Source: JADGHX01 sp035760965 (lineage in GTDB: Bacteria > Pseudomonadota > Gammaproteobacteria > Steroidobacterales > Steroidobacteraceae). Taken from it: a stretch of 8,984 bases of DNA. Below, piece by piece: positions 1 through 5,809 of the stretch. Position numbers and translations under genes: made by a program. The stretch's first letter is position 1, and every line of letters begins with the position of its first letter. Below the pieces are notes generated by a model. The model was given only the letters and a program-made list of their open reading frames with translations, searched no databases and had not been told where the DNA came from. The stretch covers positions 1 through 8,984 of the forward strand of contig DASTRY010000033.1 of NCBI GenBank assembly GCA_035760965.1, read 5' to 3'.

Positions 1-873
1 GAACCATTGCGACAGGCTGATGTGCCAACGCCGCCAGAACTCCACCGGCGTGCGCGACGAGTACGGGAAGTCGAAGTTCTTCATCAGATCGAACCCGAGC
101 GCGCGCGCAGTGCCGCGCGCCGTATCGGTGTAGCCGGAGAAGTCGCAATAGATCTGAAACGCGAAGAACACGGTCGCCGTGAGCAGCGCACCGGCGGAGT
201 AGTGCCCGGGGTCACCGTACACCGCATCCACATACGGCGAGAGGCTGTCGGCGATCACTACCTTCTTGAACAGCCCCCACAGCATGAGCATGAGCCCGCT
301 TTCGAGCCCGGCGGTGCTCCAGGTGCGCGCGCGCTTGATCTGCACCAGCAGATTGCCGGCGCGCTCGATGGGGCCCGCGACGAGCTGCGGGAAGAACGCG
401 ACGAACAGCGCGTAGTTCAGCAGATTGCGCTCGGCCGGCAGCTTCCCGCGGTACACATCGATCACGTAGCCGAGGCTCTGGAACGTGTAGAAGGAGATGC
501 CCACCGGCAGCACGACTTGCAGCACGGCCACGTGCGGCTCGAATCCGAGCGAAGTGAGCAGACGCGCCGCTTCGGTCACGAAGAAACCGTAGTACTTGAA
601 GAACCCCAGCAGCCCGAGGTTGATGACGGCGCTCGCCGCCACGTAAGCCTTGCGTCGCCGGGGCTCCTGCGCCGAGCCGACGAGCAGGCCGCAGCAGAAG
701 TCGAGCACCGTGCTGAACATCAGCAACAGCAGGAACTTCCAGCTCCACGCGCCATAGAAGATATAGCTGGCGATCAGCAGCACGACGTTCTGTGGCGTGC
801 GCCGGCGCGCGCCCCAGTACAGGCAGAACACCGCGAGGAAGAAGATGATGAAGACCGGCGAGTTGAACAGCAT
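1..873 (-). CDS. MBOAT-family O-acyltransferase (AlgI/DltB-like), 3' end beyond the window
   Basis: This is a polytopic membrane acyltransferase that should move an acyl group from a cytoplasmic thioester donor to a sugar hydroxyl on the outer side of the inner membrane. The visible 291 residues start MLFNSPVFIIFFL and contain about eight hydrophobic stretches. They carry the usual AlgI-type landmarks: LPVGISFYTFQSLGY (about 122-136), FFPQLVAGPIER (160-171), FQIYCDFSGYTD (239-250), and FWRRWHISLSQWF (279-291). H284 (bases 22-24) matches the invariant catalytic MBOAT histidine. The frame is open at base 1, so the C-terminal part (about 150-200 residues in relatives) is missing from view. The ATG lies 12 nt after the E2 stop, so the gene is probably the fifth of the minus-strand operon. 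The family is certain. The acyl group and acceptor are not known, though the neighbouring carrier protein suggests an acyl-ACP donor, as DltB uses DltC. Confidence 0.93.
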   Translation of the reverse strand, partial: MLFNSPVFIIFFLAVFCLYWGARRRTPQNVVLLIASYIFYGAWSWKFLLLLMFSTVLDFCCGLLVGSAQEPRRRKAYVAASAVINLGLLGFFKYYGFFVTEAARLLTSLGFEPHVAVLQVVLPVGISFYTFQSLGYVIDVYRGKLPAERNLLNYALFVAFFPQLVAGPIERAGNLLVQIKRARTWSTAGLESGLMLMLWGLFKKVVIADSLSPYVDAVYGDPGHYSAGALLTATVFFAFQIYCDFSGYTDTARGTARALGFDLMKNFDFPYSSRTPVEFWRRWHISLSQWF

Positions 874-885
874 GGCAGATGCTCG

Positions 886-2019
886 TCAGGTTTCTAAACG
901 CTCGCGCAGCTCGCCGAGAAACGTTGCCGCGCGCATGCCATCGGACATGCGGTGATCGAAAGCCAGCACGAGATTCTGCTGACCGCCGGCATCGGGCGCA
1001 CACAGCCCCAGAATCGCGGACTGGCGCTCGTTCAGCACGGGAGTGAACGAGGTGACGCCCACGCCGGACAAATCGGTGACCGTGAACGTCCCGCCGGACA
1101 CATCCTGCATCGAGAGCTCTTCTCGGAAATAGCGCAACGTGAGATCGCGGACGGCGCGACAGATGTCGAGCTGCGAGAGCTGGCCGGTGTTGCGCACGAT
1201 GGGCACGCGCAGAGACTTGCCGGCATTGACCGCGAATCCGATCGAGATCTCGCGATACGTCCAGGCGCGGCCCTGCGCGTAGAAGCCGTTCAACTCCCGG
1301 TAATCTGCGAGCAGCGCGGCGGTCTCGTGCAGCACCAACTCGAGCAGACTCACGGGCCCGATGCCGGCAGCCAGCGTCGCGAGCTTCGCCTCCACGCGCT
1401 CCGCGGCCGCGGGAACGACGACGAGGCTCGGCACGATGGCGTGATAAACCTCGCTCAGTCGCATGGCCTCGATGATCTTGGACGGACTCTGCTCCAGCGG
1501 CTCGGCGAGCTCGAAAGCAACTTTGTCCGCCGGGTTCGCCGCCGGCGTCACGGATGCGCTTCGTGCCGCGATGTAGTCATCGGTCCGCGCAGCACGCGCT
1601 GCCGCGACCCGCTCGACTGTAGCGACGTCGATCCGGCCGCTCGCGGGCAACTCATCGGGCGTCACACCCAGCTCACGCATGCGACGCAATGCCTTGCGGG
1701 TGTAGCGCGACTCGTCCAGCGCGTCCGGCTCGACGGAGGCGGCGTTCGCGGCCTTGAGCTGATCGAGTGACACATTTTGATCGTCCGCGATCCACGCGAG
1801 CACCGCGCCGACTGCGACGATGCTCTTGGGCTCGTGCTCGTAGAACACGTATCCCGCGCGCTCCGCGTGCACGTCGAACGTCGCCTTGGTGGTTTCGAGC
1901 GTGGCGATGACATCGCCTGGATTTACCCGTCCGCCGCGCGGCACCTGCCATGCGACGATCACCGCATTGTCGTCGTTCACGTTCATCTGCGGAACGAGCA
2001 CCTGCGACGGCTCACGCAT
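886..2019 (-). CDS. 2-oxo acid dehydrogenase E2 component, lipoyl acyltransferase
   Basis: This E2 subunit accepts the acyl group formed by E1 on its lipoyl arm and transfers it to a thiol, normally CoA. Its 377 residues show three domains. A single biotinyl/lipoyl domain (about 5-80) has lipoylation site K45 in LETTKATFDV. A peripheral-subunit-binding-like segment (about 103-140, SRYTRKALRRMRELGV) has a shortened ASGRI end. The catalytic domain (about 175-377) ends with the intact DHRMSDG motif (H356, D360, G361), so the protein looks active. It is compact, with one lipoyl domain and short linkers. The ATG overlaps the E1 stop by 8 nt and has GGAG 7 nt upstream (bases 2027-2030), which supports this start. 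Position between E1 and MBOAT in a surface-polysaccharide locus, with an ACP two genes upstream, suggests that the ACP rather than CoA could be the acceptor. That is inference. The substrate cannot be read from the sequence. Confidence 0.92.
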   Translation of the reverse strand: MREPSQVLVPQMNVNDDNAVIVAWQVPRGGRVNPGDVIATLETTKATFDVHAERAGYVFYEHEPKSIVAVGAVLAWIADDQNVSLDQLKAANAASVEPDALDESRYTRKALRRMRELGVTPDELPASGRIDVATVERVAAARAARTDDYIAARSASVTPAANPADKVAFELAEPLEQSPSKIIEAMRLSEVYHAIVPSLVVVPAAAERVEAKLATLAAGIGPVSLLELVLHETAALLADYRELNGFYAQGRAWTYREISIGFAVNAGKSLRVPIVRNTGQLSQLDICRAVRDLTLRYFREELSMQDVSGGTFTVTDLSGVGVTSFTPVLNERQSAILGLCAPDAGGQQNLVLAFDHRMSDGMRAATFLGELRERLET

Positions 2020-3946
2020 CGAAGAGCTCCAGGCAGATGTCGTAGATACCGGCTTCGCTCGGCAGCACGAGTCGCTCGAGCTCGATCGAAGAGGGAATGG
2101 GCGCGGGATGTGCGGCCAAGCGGCGTACGTGCAACGGTTTTTGCCCTGAGTATGTGGTCGCGACGCCCGCGATCACTTCGCTTGCCAGATCGAAGCCCGC
2201 GGCACCCTCCTCGACCACCAGCAGCCGGCCCGTGCGCGCCACTGAGTCACGAATCACCTGGATGTCGAGCGGCGACGCGAGCAACGGGAAGATCAGCTCG
2301 GGCGCAATCTCCTCGCGCTCGACGAGTGAGGCGGCCGCCCGCTCCGCCAGTCCCGACATGCGACCGAACGCGACCACCGTGAGATCCGGTTCCCCCGCCG
2401 GCGACAGCACGGTGCCGGGCAACGATGCATCGGTTTCTGACAGCGCGTACCCGGGGGGCAAGGGTGCAGCCGCGCGCTCTTTGTAGAGCAGCTTGTTCTC
2501 GATGATGAGCACAGGGTCTTCCACGTCGCGCAGGGCCTCGTACATGGCGCCCACCTGGACTCGCCCGTGCATGACGACGACCACGAGGCCCGGCACGCCG
2601 ACGAAATGCTTCTCCAGATTCTGACTGTGCGTCGGCCCATAGCCGCGCCCTCCTCCCATCGGCGTGCGCACGATGACAGGCGCCCGCACCTTCTCGGCAT
2701 ACATGCTCTTGAACTTCGCGGCGTGATTGACGAGCTGATCGCAGCAGAGCGTCAGGAAGTCGCCGAACATGATCTCGATGATCGGCCGCGCGCCGCCGAG
2801 CGCGAGCCCGTTGCCGATGCCGACAATACCCGCCTCGCTGATGGGCGCGTTGATGACGCGATCCGGAAATTCGTCCGACAACCCTCGCGTGATCTTGAAG
2901 GCGCCGCCATACGGCGAGCGAATGTCCTCGCCGATGAGCACGACGCGATCGTCTGCGCGCAGCCACGCGCGCAGCGCGCGATTGATGCCCTCGAGCTGTG
3001 TGCCCTCTTCGATCTGCGTTACCCGGCGCAGTACCGTGCCCGGTCGGATGCCGACCGTTGCCGGAAGCACATCGCGCGGTCGGCCGGCGGCCGCTTGCGC
3101 CACGGCACGATCCACGCGCTCACGCGCGCCAACGAATTCCGGCACATCGCGCCGCGTCCCGAGTGACGCGAGCATTTCGTTCACAGGGTCGCGAGCCGCG
3201 AACTCCGCGATCTCGGTGGCGTCACGGTTGTCATCACCCTTCGAATGTGCGGCAAGCCGATACGTATCGACGCGCACGAACGCGGGCACGCAGCGCTCGC
3301 GCACGAGCCGCACCGCCTCGTGCAGCGTCTCGCCCAGCGTCCGGTAATCCCAAGTGCTGCCGGCATAGGTCGTGATGCCGAACGCGGCAGCTCGCGCGCA
3401 GATATCGCCGGCCAACGTTTCGCGCTGATGCGTCGACTGCGCGTACAGATTGTTCTCGAGCAGGATCAACAAAGGCAGACCCCACTTCGCCGCCATGTTG
3501 AACGTCTCGTAGATCACGCCTTCGCCCAGCGTGCCATCGCCGATGCACACAGCCACGACGCTGCGACGACCGACCCGCTTCTGCGCGAACGCGAGCCCGG
3601 CGGCCACCGGCACGATGCCGCCTTGCACGCCATTGCTGAAGAAGCGACGCCCGCAGAGATGCTGACTGCCGCCGATGCCCGTGCACACCCCCGCGCTGGT
3701 GCCCATGATCTCCGCGATCAAGCCCTCGACGTCGTCGGTCCAGGCAATGAAGTGTCCGTGACAGCGGTGGTTGGAAAAGATGATGTCGCGTTCGGGATCC
3801 AGACTCTCCGCCAGCAGCACGGCCGACAGCTCCTGCCCGATGCAGGTGTGCGTCGTGCCCGCGACCTTCCCTTCGGAGAAGAGCGCGAGCAGGCGCTCTT
3901 CCACGAGCCGGATGAGGTACGCGCGCTGCAAGCGGGTGTCGATCAT
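2012..3946 (-). CDS. Fused alpha+beta E1 component of a 2-oxo acid dehydrogenase (thiamine diphosphate-dependent)
   Basis: This E1 would decarboxylate a 2-oxo acid on thiamine diphosphate and reductively acylate the lipoyl group of E2. Residues about 1-300 are E1-alpha: SNHRCHGHF (58-66), then GDGTLGEG (136-143) followed by LLENN (162-166), the classic GDG-to-NN thiamine/Mg site, and the loop TYRLAAHSKGDDNRD (228-242). Residues about 310-644 are E1-beta: IGEDI (338-342), PISEAGIVGIGNGLALGG, and THSQNLEKHF (439-448) with the conserved His. A transketolase C-terminal domain starts near 520. Alpha and beta are usually separate proteins; here they form one 644-residue chain without a break. A GTG start at 3976 would add ten Arg-rich residues. 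The ATG at 3946 is preferred because it overlaps the ACP stop as ATGA, begins the conserved IDTRLQRAYLIRL helix, and has GGAG 10 nt upstream. Pyruvate/acetoin-type is the nearest class, but branched 2-oxo acids or a ketose donor are not excluded. Confidence 0.93.
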   Translation of the reverse strand: MIDTRLQRAYLIRLVEERLLALFSEGKVAGTTHTCIGQELSAVLLAESLDPERDIIFSNHRCHGHFIAWTDDVEGLIAEIMGTSAGVCTGIGGSQHLCGRRFFSNGVQGGIVPVAAGLAFAQKRVGRRSVVAVCIGDGTLGEGVIYETFNMAAKWGLPLLILLENNLYAQSTHQRETLAGDICARAAAFGITTYAGSTWDYRTLGETLHEAVRLVRERCVPAFVRVDTYRLAAHSKGDDNRDATEIAEFAARDPVNEMLASLGTRRDVPEFVGARERVDRAVAQAAAGRPRDVLPATVGIRPGTVLRRVTQIEEGTQLEGINRALRAWLRADDRVVLIGEDIRSPYGGAFKITRGLSDEFPDRVINAPISEAGIVGIGNGLALGGARPIIEIMFGDFLTLCCDQLVNHAAKFKSMYAEKVRAPVIVRTPMGGGRGYGPTHSQNLEKHFVGVPGLVVVVMHGRVQVGAMYEALRDVEDPVLIIENKLLYKERAAAPLPPGYALSETDASLPGTVLSPAGEPDLTVVAFGRMSGLAERAAASLVEREEIAPELIFPLLASPLDIQVIRDSVARTGRLLVVEEGAAGFDLASEVIAGVATTYSGQKPLHVRRLAAHPAPIPSSIELERLVLPSEAGIYDICLELFDA

Positions 3947-4197
3947 CGCGTCCCGGCTCCGGCGACGCGTGCGCACACCGCGGGAATACTGACCATGTCC
4001 GTCGCGTCGGCGCCGTCGAAACGCACACCGAACTCGGACTCGAGCGCGATGATGAGCTCGACGTGCTTCAGCGAAGTCCAGCGCGGCTCCGCGGCGCGCT
4101 CGAGCTGTGGATGAAAGGCGATGCGCGCGCCGAACACGCGCCGAAAAACCTTCTCGACGCGCGCAAGAACCGCCGCATCGTTCACCACTGCGCTCAT
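3943..4197 (-). CDS. Small acyl carrier protein
   Basis: This 84-residue protein has the helical layout of a phosphopantetheine carrier protein: a first helix (about 7-21, AAVLARVEKVFRRVF), the modification site WTSLKHVELIIALESEFGV (40-58), and a last helix near SIPAVCARVAGA (70-81). S42 (bases 4072-4074) fits the 4'-phosphopantetheine serine. The residue before it is Thr41, whereas most carriers have Asp (DSL). The following LxxVELIxALExEFG helix is fully carrier-like, so I read the protein as functional rather than degenerate. The ATG overlaps the SGNH stop (ATGA) and the stop overlaps the E1 start (ATGA), so it is translationally coupled on both sides. There is no adenylating ligase, ketosynthase or holo-ACP synthase in view, so the adjacent E1/E2 pair is the obvious candidate to load it. 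The gene lies within a longer frame (3943-4536), but only this C-terminal part is protein-like. Confidence 0.85.
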   Translation of the reverse strand: MSAVVNDAAVLARVEKVFRRVFGARIAFHPQLERAAEPRWTSLKHVELIIALESEFGVRFDGADATDMVSIPAVCARVAGAGTR

Positions 4198-5615
4198 GGG
4201 CTCGAGCCGTCGTGCGCGAGACGCGGACCGGCAGCGTCGACGACGTGCAGCTGAGCGGTGATGAATTCGGCGAGCATACGGTGACCCTCTGCGGTCGGAT
4301 GGTTGTTTCGATGCATGACGTAGAGCGAGCCCGGATCGGATACAGACTTGAACAGGGGCACGGTATCGATCACGTCGACTCCGCGTGCACGCAAGAGCGC
4401 TGCGAGATGCTCGTGATGCAGCGGCTCGGCGAGATCGTGGCTCACCACCTCGGCGTACAGCGGCATGATGACGACCACGAAGCGACCACCCCAGCTCTGC
4501 GTCGCGCGCCGCGCAAGATCGATGCTTTGCTCCCACGGCCGCAGGTCCGGCGCTTCCGGTGGCTTTTCCAACAGCTCGGGCAGATGTAGCCGCTTGCGCA
4601 GCAGGGACAGCGTGAGGATTCCTGCGAATCGGTCGCGCTCCGCCGCTTTCACCGCGCGCGCGATGCTCGCGTCGGCTTCGTATTGCACCTGAATGGCGAT
4701 GCTACGCATCGCCTGATCGACTTCGCCGCGCCGCTCGAACAGATGCTGCGAGAACGCGGGATCGAGATACCGGCTCAGCACCGGATCGCTCAGCTCGTCG
4801 CGCGTGTCCGCCGTCCACGGATGCATGATCCAGAGCACGAGGGGTGGTTTGAGCGGCTCGACGTATTCGCGGAACGTGGCGAGCATCGAGAGCGTGCCGC
4901 TCCCGGCCATCCCGAAGTTCGCGAGATTTGGATAGATGTGTCGGAGCCTCGCGATGAGGCTCGAGCCGTTCGCGACGCAGTGTCCGAGCGTGAAGGACGC
5001 GCCGATCGCCGCCACGTCGACGTGACCGCTCGCGATCAACCCCGGCGGGTTGTTGAACCCGAACTCATCCGTGTGGAACGTGACGTAGCGCCCCGCCTCG
5101 TTGCACTCGACCACCTCGACGTTCGAGGCGTGCGAGAGTGGGAACAAGCCTTCCGGCAACTGCTGGCGCACGCGCGGCTGGCGCGGCCACTCACGCGAAA
5201 TGCCGGGTAAGGCGTCGATGCCCTGGGCACGCAGCTCGGCCACGATCTCGGATTTCGTGCGCAGGTCGAACGGCACCCCGAGCCGATCCGCATCCATCTT
5301 GCGCGCGTGCTGCGTGGATGGCGGATCGGGCGAGACGATGTGGATCATGATCTCGGCCCCGAGCAGCGCCGCGATGAACGCACCGATCTCGAGCGCCACG
5401 CGCACCTTGCCCGCGGAGGACAGCTTCAGGGCCGCGTAGCCGGTGGCAAGCGCGGTGCCGAGCAGCAGTCCGATCACGCTGATGGCCGCCGTGACGGACA
5501 TGGCCGCGAGCCGCCCGCTCAGCGCGAACAGCGCCAGCACGCCGAATGTTCCGACGCAGAAGCCGAGCAACGCCAGCGTAGCGAGCCCGGCCCACGGCGA
5601 TTTAGCCTTCCCCAT
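4194..5615 (-). CDS. Membrane-anchored SGNH/GDSL-like protein, first gene of the minus-strand operon
   Basis: This 473-residue protein has three N-terminal membrane segments (about 11-33, 38-62, 71-95). Basic residues in the N-terminus and second loop (KLSSAGKVR) predict a periplasmic C-terminal domain. That domain looks like an SGNH hydrolase. A TDEFGFNNP motif (182-190) precedes block I GASFTLG (205-211), where S207 is the nucleophile (bases 4995-4997). Block II is NFGMAGSG (233-240), and block V NNHPTAEGH (437-445) carries H439 (bases 4299-4301). Two features are atypical: the GxND of block III is HPWT (265-268), and the Asp three residues before the catalytic His is R436. Such proteins pair with MBOAT enzymes (AlgJ/AlgX with AlgI, DltD with DltB) and help place acyl groups on polysaccharides. 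The same role is likely here, given the MBOAT in the operon. The ATG lacks a strong Shine-Dalgarno. Its stop overlaps the ACP start. Esterase activity is possible but unproven. Confidence 0.85.
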   Translation of the reverse strand: MGKAKSPWAGLATLALLGFCVGTFGVLALFALSGRLAAMSVTAAISVIGLLLGTALATGYAALKLSSAGKVRVALEIGAFIAALLGAEIMIHIVSPDPPSTQHARKMDADRLGVPFDLRTKSEIVAELRAQGIDALPGISREWPRQPRVRQQLPEGLFPLSHASNVEVVECNEAGRYVTFHTDEFGFNNPPGLIASGHVDVAAIGASFTLGHCVANGSSLIARLRHIYPNLANFGMAGSGTLSMLATFREYVEPLKPPLVLWIMHPWTADTRDELSDPVLSRYLDPAFSQHLFERRGEVDQAMRSIAIQVQYEADASIARAVKAAERDRFAGILTLSLLRKRLHLPELLEKPPEAPDLRPWEQSIDLARRATQSWGGRFVVVIMPLYAEVVSHDLAEPLHHEHLAALLRARGVDVIDTVPLFKSVSDPGSLYVMHRNNHPTAEGHRMLAEFITAQLHVVDAAGPRLAHDGSSP

Positions 5616-5676
5616 ATGGTGTTCTTGTGTTTATTGCCGGCGGGCTCTTGTCGGCTCCTCGTTATTTGGGAGGTCT

Positions 5677-5717
5677 CGGCCCGCGCGGTGAGCGATGCAT
5701 TGTGTCCGAGCGGGCCG
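5677..5717. repeat. 8-bp inverted repeat in the divergent promoter region
   Basis: The arms CGGCCCGC (5677-5684) and GCGGGCCG (5710-5717) are perfect reverse complements separated by 25 bases. The palindrome ATGCAT (5695-5700) sits almost exactly at the centre. This could be an operator shared by the two operons, but arms of this length can arise by chance in GC-rich DNA, and no T-tract follows to suggest a terminator. Confidence 0.35.
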
Positions 5718-5799
5718 CCGGGTGCACGCACCTTCAGACATAACGTGCGCTACATCACGGTCTCTGAAAAGAAGCGGCGCCATCATTTATTCAAAATCT

Positions 5800-5803
5800 G
5801 GAG
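5800..5803 (+). promoter_or_regulatory. Ribosome binding site supporting a TTG start for the GMC oxidoreductase
   Basis: GGAG lies 6 nt before the TTG at 5810-5812. No in-frame ATG or GTG occurs just upstream, and the residues after the TTG (MIIDGRSIPA, then a FAD motif at 22) match the usual N-terminal layout of this oxidoreductase group. This site decides the start. Confidence 0.7.
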
Positions 5804-5809
5804 CGCCAA

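Larger units (their letters stand above)
5616..5809. promoter_or_regulatory. Divergent intergenic region between the two operons
   Basis: These 194 bases separate the divergently read SGNH and GMC oxidoreductase genes and must hold the promoters of both operons if the operons start here. The GMC-proximal end (about 5781-5799) is AT-rich compared with its surroundings. I see no convincing sigma-70 -35/-10 pair and no sigma-54 -24/-12 element on either strand, so no promoter is called. No protein-like frame is present. An 8-bp inverted repeat lies near the middle and is listed separately. Confidence 0.6.

Noticed and set aside
7..897. Long plus-strand frame opposite the MBOAT gene
   Set aside because: Composition is rich in Arg, Glu, His and Gln with no recognisable motif. 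The minus strand reads as a textbook MBOAT protein through the same bases, so this is an antisense shadow.
212..1003. Minus-strand 263-codon frame overlapping MBOAT and E2
   Set aside because: It is a frame-shifted copy of the MBOAT region, Arg/Ala-rich and without membrane segments, and conflicts with two well-supported genes.
952..1770. Plus-strand frame opposite E2
   Set aside because: No domain features; the antisense strand has intact lipoyl and HxxxDG motifs. It is an artefact of high GC content.
3947..3976. GTG start ten codons upstream for E1
   Set aside because: It would add an Arg-rich tail inside the ACP coding sequence. The ATG at 3946 gives an ATGA overlap and begins the conserved region.
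3245..4114. Plus-strand 289-codon frame opposite E1 and the ACP
   Set aside because: Low-complexity Arg/His-rich translation covering a clear E1-alpha thiamine site on the other strand.
3943..4536. Full 197-codon frame ending in the ACP
   Set aside because: The first 113 codons are an Arg/Ser/Ala-rich out-of-frame reading of the SGNH gene. Only the last 84 codons, from the ATG at 4197, look like a carrier protein.
5776..5807. Short GGCGC/GCGCC repeat flanking the AT-rich patch before the GMC start
   Set aside because: Only five paired bases with a 22-base loop in GC-rich DNA, too weak to call an operator or a hairpin.
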